Assembly: GCA_002691365.1 (NCBI GenBank)
Contig: NZHL01000014.1
Coordinates: forward strand, 24,243 to 33,443
Reading direction: 5' to 3'
From: Fidelibacterota bacterium
GTDB taxonomy: Bacteria; Fidelibacterota; Marinisomatia; Marinisomatales; S15-B10
Length of the DNA: 9,201 nucleotides
The notes beneath the pieces are model-generated. The model made no database searches. It worked only from the letters and a program-made list of their open reading frames with translations, and was not told where the DNA came from. This document shows, piece by piece, positions 1-6,297 of this stretch; the first letter of the stretch is position 1; each line of letters starts with the position of its first letter. The translations under genes and the position numbers were made by a program.

Positions 1-383
1 AGATTTTCATCTCCATATATTTCATTTATTACTTCTAACTCAGCCACTCTATATTCTTTTTTAGATTTGATTTCATTAATTTTAACTTTTTTTAATCCTG
101 AGAGTAAAATATTATATGTTCCAGTTGGTGTATCATTTTTTATTTCAATTCGACCAAGACAACCAATCAAATTGATTTCAGGATTTTTTTCATAATTATT
201 TTCAAAACCAGGCTTGAGTAAAGATATACATATAGTTTTTTCATTTTTTAAACTATCAACTAACATTTTCTTATATCTGTCTTCAAATATATTGAGTGGT
301 AGAAAAGTTTTAGGGAAAAAAACTGTTTCAGGAAGTGGAAAAACAGGAGCTTTTCCAGAAAAATTATTTAATTTAAAATCCAT
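1..383 (-). CDS. LON substrate-binding domain protein, N-terminal part (3' end outside window)
   Basis: The frame is open from ATG at 383 to the window edge and gives 127 residues without a stop. The start reads MDFKLNNFSGKAPVFPLPET, followed by VFFPKTFLPLNIFEDRYKKM. The pattern FPLP-x-x-x-FFP-x-x-x-LPL-x-IFE-x-RY is the hallmark of the PUA-like LON domain in its stand-alone form (COG2802). Further on, LIGCLGRIEI and the stretch GTYNILLSGLKKVKI match the family's later beta-strands. Stand-alone LON proteins are cytoplasmic, usually about 200 residues, and poorly understood; substrate recognition is assumed from the Lon protease domain. A full Lon protease cannot be excluded because the C-terminus is missing, but the N-terminal wording is that of the short type. 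It begins 11 bases after the Rieske gene stops, so it is probably co-transcribed with it. No clear Shine-Dalgarno is visible. Confidence 0.85.
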   Translation of the reverse strand, partial: MDFKLNNFSGKAPVFPLPETVFFPKTFLPLNIFEDRYKKMLVDSLKNEKTICISLLKPGFENNYEKNPEINLIGCLGRIEIKNDTPTGTYNILLSGLKKVKINEIKSKKEYRVAELEVINEIYGDEN

Positions 384-394
384 TTTAGACAAAT

Positions 395-703
395 TTACTT
401 TAATTTTATGTATACTCCATCATTTCGTTTTTCAATAGGATAAGTTTTTAAACAATGAATTTCATTTTCTATTGCTTTTCCTGTTTTAGAATCAAATTTC
501 CAATTATGCCATGGACAAGAAATTATTCCATTTTTCAATGTTCCATTTCCAATAGAACCACCTCTGTGTGGACATCTATTTCCAAATGCCATCAAATTTT
601 TATCATCTTTAAATAAAGCTATAGTCTTATTTTTAAATTTTAGAACTTTACCATTTAATTGCAAATCATCCAAATCACAATCAATTAAAATCCAATCACT
701 CAT
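395..703 (-). CDS. Rieske [2Fe-2S] ferredoxin
   Basis: This is a 102-residue soluble Rieske protein with no signal peptide or membrane segment. The cluster ligands are plain: C44-P-H46 and C63-P-W-H66, giving C-x-H-x16-C-x-x-H. The following WKFD and GKAIE are typical of small ferredoxins of the dioxygenase-component and NirD-like type, and the length of about 100 residues fits that family. It should act as a cytoplasmic one-electron carrier. The ATG overlaps the queG stop codon in an ATGA, so the two are probably translationally coupled. No dioxygenase, nitrite reductase or reductase partner is visible nearby. It could donate electrons to QueG or to an enzyme encoded elsewhere. The fold is certain; the partner is unknown. 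Confidence 0.93.
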   Translation of the reverse strand: MSDWILIDCDLDDLQLNGKVLKFKNKTIALFKDDKNLMAFGNRCPHRGGSIGNGTLKNGIISCPWHNWKFDSKTGKAIENEIHCLKTYPIEKRNDGVYIKLK

Positions 704-1611
704 AAATTTTTTGAAATATTCCTTTTCAATCCAGAGTATTTTGTTCTTTTAACTGGACTACCTTTAAATATTTTTTTATACTCATCAAGGGTAAGGTTTT
801 TCCAGTCTTTCTTTTTCTTTTTAAGAATTTCAGGATTAGGTTTAAAATCATCTTCGATGCTTTTTTGTGAAAACTTTTCATTCCATGGACAAACTTCTTG
901 ACATATATCACAACCATAAATCCAAGAATCTAAATTCCCTTGGTGTTCAACTGGAAAATCTCCCCTATGTTCAATTGTTAAATATGAAATACATTTCCTA
1001 GAATCCAATACGTATTCGTCAACTATTGCATTTGTAGGACAATAGTCAATACAAGCTGTGCATGATCCACATAAATCATCTTCAAAAATCGGATCAAAAA
1101 TTAAATCTATATCTAAAATTATTTCAGCTAAAAAAATCCAGGAACCATAATCTCGTGTAATCAAATTTGTATGCTTACCAATCCATCCTATTCCTGCTTT
1201 CTGCGCCCAACTTTTTTCCATTATTGGAGAAGTATCTACGCACATCAATGCTTTTACATTTTTTTTATTTAATTTTATAAAATCAGATAATTTTATTAAT
1301 TTTTTTTTTATTATATCATGATAATCTTTACCCCATGCATAATTTGATATTTTAAATTCATTAGTTGACTTTCCATGAAAATAATTCAAACCTAAACTAA
1401 TTATAGATTTTGCCTCTGGGAAATAAGTATATATATTTTCTCTTTCATTTACTCTCTTTTTCATCCAATCCATTTTTCCATGATAACCTAAGGTTAACCA
1501 TTTATTTAATCTTTCAGAATCTTGAGAATAAAAGTCAGGCTTTGCTATTCCAATCTTTTGAAAGCCTAATTCATAAGCTTTATTTTTGATATTTTTTGTT
1601 AATTTTAACAT
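700..1611 (-). CDS. queG: Epoxyqueuosine reductase QueG
   Basis: QueG is a cobalamin- and iron-sulfur-dependent enzyme that reduces epoxyqueuosine to queuosine in the wobble position of tRNAs for Tyr, His, Asn and Asp, the last step of queuosine synthesis. The 303-residue product shows the family signature around the catalytic Asp: VDTSP (D126), then AGIGWIGKHTNLI at 139-151. Two [4Fe-4S] clusters are bound by eight cysteines: C181, C184, C187, C191, C207, C234, C237 and C241, in CGSCTACIDYCP and CDICQEVCPWN. It ends with SPVKRTKYSGLKRNI, the usual end of the short QueG form; E. coli QueG is about 379 residues with an extra C-terminal HEAT-like region. No other queuosine gene is in the window. 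ATG at 1611 lies 8 bases after the preceding gene, with only a weak AAGA upstream. A run of ten A bases on the coding strand (1300-1309) encodes lysines in frame. Confidence 0.96.
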   Translation of the reverse strand: MLKLTKNIKNKAYELGFQKIGIAKPDFYSQDSERLNKWLTLGYHGKMDWMKKRVNERENIYTYFPEAKSIISLGLNYFHGKSTNEFKISNYAWGKDYHDIIKKKLIKLSDFIKLNKKNVKALMCVDTSPIMEKSWAQKAGIGWIGKHTNLITRDYGSWIFLAEIILDIDLIFDPIFEDDLCGSCTACIDYCPTNAIVDEYVLDSRKCISYLTIEHRGDFPVEHQGNLDSWIYGCDICQEVCPWNEKFSQKSIEDDFKPNPEILKKKKKDWKNLTLDEYKKIFKGSPVKRTKYSGLKRNISKNL

Positions 1612-1619
1612 TCTTAATG

Positions 1620-2387
1620 TTAAAAGTATTCAATATAATTTATTTTAACTTCCCTGTTATAATAATCAACTTTTTCGTTATCAAATAACAAATTGTTAAA
1701 ATGTAAATCCAGATGTAAGTTTTGAAAAATAGAAAATCTAAAACCGGCATTAAGAAAACCACCATTTGATAGCGAAATTGTTTCTGCTGTCATATTATTT
1801 TGATTTAAAGCAGCATTATATTCAATTAAAAAAGAGAATTCAGGATTAAACTCAATATCAAAACCTGTGAATAAATTTAAATCATCATCCTGATCTATAT
1901 TTTCAGTAAGATTATAATTAACTCCAAAATGTAAACCCAAATTACCCAAAATTGATTTCCAATTTTTTGAACTAACTAAATACAAACCATAACCTTTCAC
2001 ATCATATCTTCTGATTGAATCAGCCTCATTATATTTACCGAAACCTTGACTATCTATACCCAAGGACAAAGCAGGCAATCTTATACTTTCATCTATAATC
2101 CTATATTTAATCATCAGTTCAGGCCTAGGATTAGGAATAGGTTTTCTGTCACCAATCAAATTACTTGCTCCAAGAGATAAGCCAAACATGAATCTATCAG
2201 AAAAACCTACAGAAAGTGAATTTAACAGACCTCCATCTTTTTGCATTCTCATTGATGCAGAAAATGATCCTCTAGTCAAACTTCCTGCGGTTGGAATCGT
2301 TATTAAAGATGTTGGTGGAGGATAAAGCTGTTCTTGAGCTTCAACAAATAAAAATGTAAATAAGATGATAAAAACTAATTTTTGCAT
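1620..2387 (-). CDS. YjbH-like outer-membrane beta-barrel protein
   Basis: This 255-residue exported protein has a signal peptide (MQKLVFIILFTFLFVEA) with likely cleavage A17|Q18. The mature part starts with PPPTSLITIPTAGSLTRGSF, then alternates short amphipathic strands with Gly/Asn/Asp turns, for example LSVGFSDRFMFGLSLGASNL. The 'P-TAG-L-RG-F' opening, the later SLGIDSQGFG and the strand LHFGVNYNL resemble the YjbH family of barrels, linked in enterobacteria to exopolysaccharide secretion, and uncharacterised FCB barrels. It ends in NYIEYF, with the terminal aromatic residue common in outer-membrane proteins. It should sit in the outer membrane; its substrate is unknown. It follows a 54-base gap and is 8 bases before queG, so it may share a transcript with an unrelated housekeeping gene. 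The barrel call is firm, the family call moderate. Confidence 0.72.
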   Translation of the reverse strand: MQKLVFIILFTFLFVEAQEQLYPPPTSLITIPTAGSLTRGSFSASMRMQKDGGLLNSLSVGFSDRFMFGLSLGASNLIGDRKPIPNPRPELMIKYRIIDESIRLPALSLGIDSQGFGKYNEADSIRRYDVKGYGLYLVSSKNWKSILGNLGLHFGVNYNLTENIDQDDDLNLFTGFDIEFNPEFSFLIEYNAALNQNNMTAETISLSNGGFLNAGFRFSIFQNLHLDLHFNNLLFDNEKVDYYNREVKINYIEYF

Positions 2388-2394
2388 ATAAATA

Positions 2395-2424
2395 AATATA
2401 AGTAGTTAATATATGAACTTGCAA
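2395..2424 (-). promoter_or_regulatory. Possible promoter in the 54-base gap before the YjbH-like gene
   Basis: Reading the minus strand, TTGCAA (2424-2419) and TATATT (2400-2395) are 18 bases apart, which resembles a sigma-70 promoter. The -10 box ends only 7 bases before the ATG at 2387, so the transcript would have almost no leader. The region is so AT-rich that such boxes arise by chance, and the promoter consensus of this lineage is not known from the window. It is listed because this is the only internal gap large enough for a promoter. Confidence 0.22.
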
Positions 2425-2433
2425 CAAACTTGC
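2416..2433 (-). repeat. Short direct repeat GCAAGTT with 11-base period
   Basis: The heptamer GCAAGTT occurs at 2433-2427 and again at 2422-2416 on the minus strand, separated by TGTT. The 11-base period places both copies on the same helix face, as in a small operator. The second copy overlaps the possible -35 box. Two heptamers are weak evidence. Confidence 0.3.
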
Positions 2434-2441
2434 TATTATTT

Positions 2442-3383
2442 TCAATACTTGAGAATAGGATAAACAATTTCCCCATTTCTATCAATAACCTCCTTAATTT
2501 TAATTAATTGTAAAGATAGAATTTCATTCGAATTTTTTTCATTAAACTTCACTAATTCATCATTTATTTCGTAAAGATTAACAAAAAGTGAATCATCATT
2601 TTTCATAATAATTAAATCTGTATCTTTGAAAAAGATATTTAATTTAGTGTTTAAGTCAAATTTGTTTTTTGATATATCATCTATAATATATGAACTTTCT
2701 GGCAATGAATTGTGTTCATTGTCCAAATTAATCCCAAAATTTTCATAATTATTTAAATTTGAAATATTAATTCCAGCTTGACTAATCATTTTATAATTAG
2801 AATCAAATTCGGTAATAATATAATTCTGAGTTTTTTTATCATAAATATATTCAAACGATCTAATATTTTTACCAGATAATAAATTAATCCATTTTTCGGA
2901 TTGAATGAATCCTTCATCAAAATAAGTGAATTTAATTTCACCTAACTTTGAATTATTCGATGACAAAAATTCATACCTTTCGATTTTATTTTTATCATTG
3001 AAATAATAATTAGTAATTCTATTTGAAAAATCATCTTGATTAAATTTGTTAAATGCATATTTAATAAATACATCTGACATTTTTTCTTTTCCAAAAATAG
3101 ACATTTTAAAAATAATGTTTTTTTTATAAAAAACTGTTCTAAATAGAGATTTTTCACTATCATAATCATAAACCTCACTTGAAATTTCTTTAAAATTTTC
3201 ATCAAAATATATTTTTGACAATATTTGATTCTTAGAAAATAAAGCCTGAATATGTGAACTTTTTGATGCTTTTATTAAATCAATCCTAACATCATTTTTA
3301 AAATCTTTTTCATTTTTATAATACCTAATAAATTCAAAATCTTGAGAAAATAAAAATAACGGTAAAAAAATCAAAAATTTCAA
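2442..3383 (-). CDS. Secreted protein of unknown function with repeated Tyr/Phe-Asp strand motifs; TTG start
   Basis: I do not recognise this 313-residue protein. A short signal peptide (KFLIFLPLFLFS) is followed by Gln at 14, so cleavage S13|Q14 is likely. The body alternates hydrophobic strands with charged turns and contains loosely repeated segments with aromatic-Asp/Asn centres: IYFDENFKEISSEV near 58, YYFNDKNKIERYEF near 126, FTYFDEGFIQSEKW near 152 and EYIYDKKTQNYIITEF near 178. These recall YD-type or MORN-like (YwqK-like) beta repeats found in secreted proteins of this group, but the match is weak. It is rich in Asn, Lys, Ile and Phe and has no catalytic motif I can name. No ATG precedes the signal peptide in frame; in-frame stops lie just upstream, and the first codon is TTG at 3383, two bases after the SGNH gene stops. 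The tight spacing suggests co-expression and a shared envelope role. Confidence 0.72.
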   Translation of the reverse strand: MKFLIFLPLFLFSQDFEFIRYYKNEKDFKNDVRIDLIKASKSSHIQALFSKNQILSKIYFDENFKEISSEVYDYDSEKSLFRTVFYKKNIIFKMSIFGKEKMSDVFIKYAFNKFNQDDFSNRITNYYFNDKNKIERYEFLSSNNSKLGEIKFTYFDEGFIQSEKWINLLSGKNIRSFEYIYDKKTQNYIITEFDSNYKMISQAGINISNLNNYENFGINLDNEHNSLPESSYIIDDISKNKFDLNTKLNIFFKDTDLIIMKNDDSLFVNLYEINDELVKFNEKNSNEILSLQLIKIKEVIDRNGEIVYPILKY

Positions 3384-3400
3384 AATTAAAATAAATCCTT
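3381..3400 (-). promoter_or_regulatory. Ribosome binding site and non-ATG start of the unknown secreted protein
   Basis: On the minus strand AAGGA (3400-3396) lies inside the last codons of the SGNH gene. It is 12 bases before TTG at 3383 and 9 bases before an in-frame ATT at 3386. No in-frame ATG exists before the signal peptide, and TAA and TGA stops close the frame further upstream. TTG is the more usual alternative start, although ATT has the better spacing. Confidence 0.4.
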
Positions 3401-4468
3401 AATTTTTTCATAAAGATAATTTCCAATTTTTTTCGACCCTGAAGGTGTATTATGCGAATTATCATAAAAATCATTTTTAAGATCAAACTCTAGCTCATTT
3501 TCTAAATCAATAAAAATAGCATCTCGATCATTTGATACCTTTTTCAAAGAAGTATTCATCATTTTTATCATAACTCTATAATCCAATCCATTAATTTTAT
3601 TACCATCTAAATTCGCCAAAAATGGGATTCCTATAATTTTACCATTTAAATAATCGTATGTTCGTCTAGAAGATTGTGATACAAATATTGGTTTAGCTCC
3701 AATCTTATACGTTTCATCACAAAGAATATTTAATCTTATTTCATATGATTTAAGTTTATCATCCATTAAATCAAAATGATTATTTAAATAAGGCATTGAA
3801 ATCCAATTTGAAAAAGAAAATTCATTTCTTTCATTTGAAAGGTTATGATTTAGTCCATACGCATTAGCAGATATTAATCCTTGAGTTAACCTATATAAAT
3901 CATACAAAACACTTTTAGATTTAATTAAGTTTTTTAAATTTTTATCCTTTAAAATTAAATCATCATACAAATTTTTATCTTCTATGTAAAAATCATTTAT
4001 TCCTATATAAAACAAAACATAGTCAACTTTTAAACCCGATATTTTCGGAAACCAATCCCTAAAATTCAGAATGTGACCATAAGTTGATTGTCCATCAATA
4101 CCTGCATTAACAATGAACACTTCTTTATTGTTGTTAAAAAATCTTTTCTGCATAATATCTTGGAAAGTATATCCATCAGAAATATAATGTTGGTCAGTTG
4201 TACTCCCTCCAACCGTTAAGATATTTATTCTGTTAGTACTGGGATAATTTCCTCTCAAACCCCATTTATCTCTTGAATATACTATTTTATCATCATTCCA
4301 TTCATAGATTCCTCTAAGATTATAATTAATCTTTCTATTATAAATTATATTAAGATTTTGAATAGATTCTTCTTTAAACCAATTACCAAAAAATATTTCA
4401 AAACACATTAATAAAAACATTAATAAGAAAAAATTATAGAAAAAAATTTTAATTATTTTATTAAGCAT
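3386..4468 (-). CDS. Membrane-anchored SGNH/GDSL-family hydrolase
   Basis: This 360-residue protein has one N-terminal hydrophobic segment (about residues 5-28), so the catalytic domain is probably tethered on the outside of the inner membrane. The SGNH blocks are all present. Block I is LTVGGSTTD with nucleophile S89. Block II is NAGIDGQS with G123. Block III is YIGINDF with G156 and N158. Block V is YDNSHNTPSG with D336 and H339, spaced D-x-x-H as the family requires. SGNH enzymes hydrolyse esters, often acyl groups on polysaccharides, glycans or lipids; the substrate cannot be read from sequence. It is 6 bases after the first PorV-like gene and 2 bases before the unknown secreted protein. 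The domain is intact, with no missing catalytic residue. Confidence 0.9.
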   Translation of the reverse strand: MLNKIIKIFFYNFFLLMFLLMCFEIFFGNWFKEESIQNLNIIYNRKINYNLRGIYEWNDDKIVYSRDKWGLRGNYPSTNRINILTVGGSTTDQHYISDGYTFQDIMQKRFFNNNKEVFIVNAGIDGQSTYGHILNFRDWFPKISGLKVDYVLFYIGINDFYIEDKNLYDDLILKDKNLKNLIKSKSVLYDLYRLTQGLISANAYGLNHNLSNERNEFSFSNWISMPYLNNHFDLMDDKLKSYEIRLNILCDETYKIGAKPIFVSQSSRRTYDYLNGKIIGIPFLANLDGNKINGLDYRVMIKMMNTSLKKVSNDRDAIFIDLENELEFDLKNDFYDNSHNTPSGSKKIGNYLYEKIKDLF

Positions 4469-4474
4469 TTATTC

Positions 4475-5359
4475 TTATGGAATAACAATTTTTACTTGAA
4501 AAATATGTGGAATTCCTAAATCATGATTAGATAAATTAAATGCATAGGAAATTGCTATTTTAGATTTTTCTATTTCAAAACCTCCACTAATTGAGAAGTT
4601 ATCTTTATATAAATATATTCCTGACATTAAATGAATATTATTTATTGAAAATTGATTTCCAAATCGATATGCAATTTTATTTGATTCAAATAAATCTATA
4701 CTACTTAATGAAGTAAATTTTATTTTTGAATTTTTTAATATTGGTTGAAATTTAAGACCTAATGATCCTTTTGTAGGAAGTTTTGGAATATTTGAATTAA
4801 ACTCATTCATAAATCCCAAATTAATTAAAGATGCTCCGATTGATAGATTATATGAATCCAAATTATAAATCAATCCTACATCTGTTGCAAAACCTTGAGA
4901 ACGAAAAATGTAAGATTCAATTCCAATATATTTAATAGAAGCTCCAAATTGGAATTGGTTTTTATTTCTTGCTAAAACAAGTTCAAAGGAAGTTCCATTA
5001 TTTGAAAAATATGATAAAGGCTCAGAGGTTGGAATATCATTCCTAAATTCAAGATTATCAATACTTAAGCTTTTTATTCCCAAACCTAAAGTATAATTTT
5101 TTGTAAAAGGTTGAACAATAATCAATGAATGTCCCTTTGCATCTAATAACCATGAATTATAACTTATATGAGCATTCATTTCCTTATCATTTGAATATAA
5201 AAGGGCGGGATTTAATCTATAAAGAGATGGATTATTTGTGAATGCAACTCCTGCTTCAGATAATGAAAATGATCTACTATTAAATGGGATTTTTAGAAAT
5301 GAAGTTCCAATAGCAAAATATTGGTTTAACAACAAAAAAATTACCAATAAAACTTTCAT
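4475..5359 (-). CDS. PorV/PorQ-like outer-membrane barrel protein (second of tandem pair)
   Basis: This 294-residue barrel protein has a signal peptide (about MKVLLVIFLLLNQYFA). The mature N-terminus carries the PorV/PorQ pattern: FLKIPFNSRSFSLSEAGVAF, then a short gap and LNPALL with the NPA motif at 50-52. Amphipathic strands follow (for instance YTLGLGIKSLSI, FQFGASIKYIGI, YNLSIGASLINLGF). Length and order fit the PorV/PorQ (UPF0164/FadL-like) family. Known PorV is an outer-membrane shuttle that takes type IX cargo from the translocon to the attachment complex; many relatives are uncharacterised. Its ATG overlaps the TAA of the upstream paralogue by one base (TAATG). Both paralogues end in a similar G-I-x-HIF segment before the last strand, which supports a duplication. 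No good Shine-Dalgarno is visible. Confidence 0.8.
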   Translation of the reverse strand: MKVLLVIFLLLNQYFAIGTSFLKIPFNSRSFSLSEAGVAFTNNPSLYRLNPALLYSNDKEMNAHISYNSWLLDAKGHSLIIVQPFTKNYTLGLGIKSLSIDNLEFRNDIPTSEPLSYFSNNGTSFELVLARNKNQFQFGASIKYIGIESYIFRSQGFATDVGLIYNLDSYNLSIGASLINLGFMNEFNSNIPKLPTKGSLGLKFQPILKNSKIKFTSLSSIDLFESNKIAYRFGNQFSINNIHLMSGIYLYKDNFSISGGFEIEKSKIAISYAFNLSNHDLGIPHIFQVKIVIP

Positions 5360-6297
5360 TAAAAATTTAAAGTATAAGTAAAAATATGGCTTATTCCCTC
5401 GCCGACACTACCTAATAAAAATGCATAATCAATATTTGCATCATCTTTTTTTAACAATGAATATTCTAAACCTATTCCAACTGCAGGAGATAAATCATTT
5501 ATACCAGCTCTTAGAAATATTTTATTTGTAGGCTTAAACTCACCACCTATTCTAATTCGATTCGAATTAATTGAATTAATTGATCTAAAAAAAGTATAAT
5601 CTCCAATTATATCATATTGATTACTTCGTGAAACAAATCCCAATGAAATTTCCATTGGAAAGATATCTTCATATGTTGAACCATTTTCTAATAAAATATT
5701 ACTTGTGTTCCAAGTATATGAAGCATTTATATTTTTTATAGATAATCCTAGATCAAAATTTTTAGATTGCTTAAAAAGTATTCCAGCATCAATACCAGTT
5801 CCTCTACTATTTAAATTACCATCAAATGGAAGATTTTGAAAAAATACCTTAATATTAATTCCTAAACTTATTTTATCAGAGACTCTATTCGAAAAACCAA
5901 CTAAAATTCCATATTCATTAGTTGAAAAGGAACCTGTTGGAGCACCTGAAGCATCTCTTCCATCAATATTATTTACTCCAGCATTTATAATACCTATGCC
6001 AATTCCTGCAGTTGGTTGGAGTGGAGTTGAAAAAGACGCAGAAACTAAATATCTATCTAAAGACAATAAATGATTTAAAACTGAACCAGATCGATTAGTT
6101 AAAAAACCAAGAGAAGCTGGATTATGGTATCCAGGAAATCCTGGGTCCATTACAGCTGTAAATCCTCCTCCTGCAGACATAGAATATGCTGTAGAACCTA
6201 ATCTAAGAAAACTACCTGAGTGACCACCTATTCCTTTACATTCAACTATTGAGTTATTTAAAAATAGAACTATTATTATAAGAAATATATTTTTCAT
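5359..6297 (-). CDS. PorV/PorQ-like outer-membrane barrel protein (first of tandem pair)
   Basis: This 312-residue protein is a clear PorV/PorQ-family member. After a signal peptide (MKNIFLIIIVLFLNNSIVEC) come FLRLGSTAYSMSAGGGFTAV and the motif HNPASLGFL with NPA at 59-61, which is the conserved N-terminal block of the family. Regular strands follow (AGIGIGIINAGVNNI, ISLGINIKVFFQ, FDLGLSIKNI, FLRAGINDL, VGIGLEYSL), predicting an outer-membrane barrel. The frame is open to a TTG at 6321, but I chose ATG 6297: it starts the signal peptide directly and overlaps the upstream TGA in an ATGA. C20 does not sit in a proper lipobox (IVEC), so lipidation is unlikely. It directly follows the propeller protein with a sorting-like tail, so the two are candidates for a cargo-carrier pair. 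It matches the family better than its downstream paralogue does. Confidence 0.87.
   Translation of the reverse strand: MKNIFLIIIVLFLNNSIVECKGIGGHSGSFLRLGSTAYSMSAGGGFTAVMDPGFPGYHNPASLGFLTNRSGSVLNHLLSLDRYLVSASFSTPLQPTAGIGIGIINAGVNNIDGRDASGAPTGSFSTNEYGILVGFSNRVSDKISLGINIKVFFQNLPFDGNLNSRGTGIDAGILFKQSKNFDLGLSIKNINASYTWNTSNILLENGSTYEDIFPMEISLGFVSRSNQYDIIGDYTFFRSINSINSNRIRIGGEFKPTNKIFLRAGINDLSPAVGIGLEYSLLKKDDANIDYAFLLGSVGEGISHIFTYTLNF

Noticed and set aside
1..383. Full ATP-dependent Lon protease
   Set aside because: The N-terminal wording matches the stand-alone LON-domain type, and no ATPase part is visible; it stays open only because the gene is cut.
214..438. Plus-strand open frame of 74 codons
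   Set aside because: It lies antisense to the LON-domain gene and the end of the Rieske gene, both with clear family motifs, and its translation shows no recognisable features.
726..917. Minus-strand frame rich in Lys within queG
   Set aside because: It is an out-of-frame shadow of QueG, whose iron-sulfur motifs are intact in the main frame.
2942..3205. Minus-strand frame of 87 codons inside the unknown secreted gene
   Set aside because: It is an out-of-frame shadow; the longer frame has a signal peptide and tight operon spacing.
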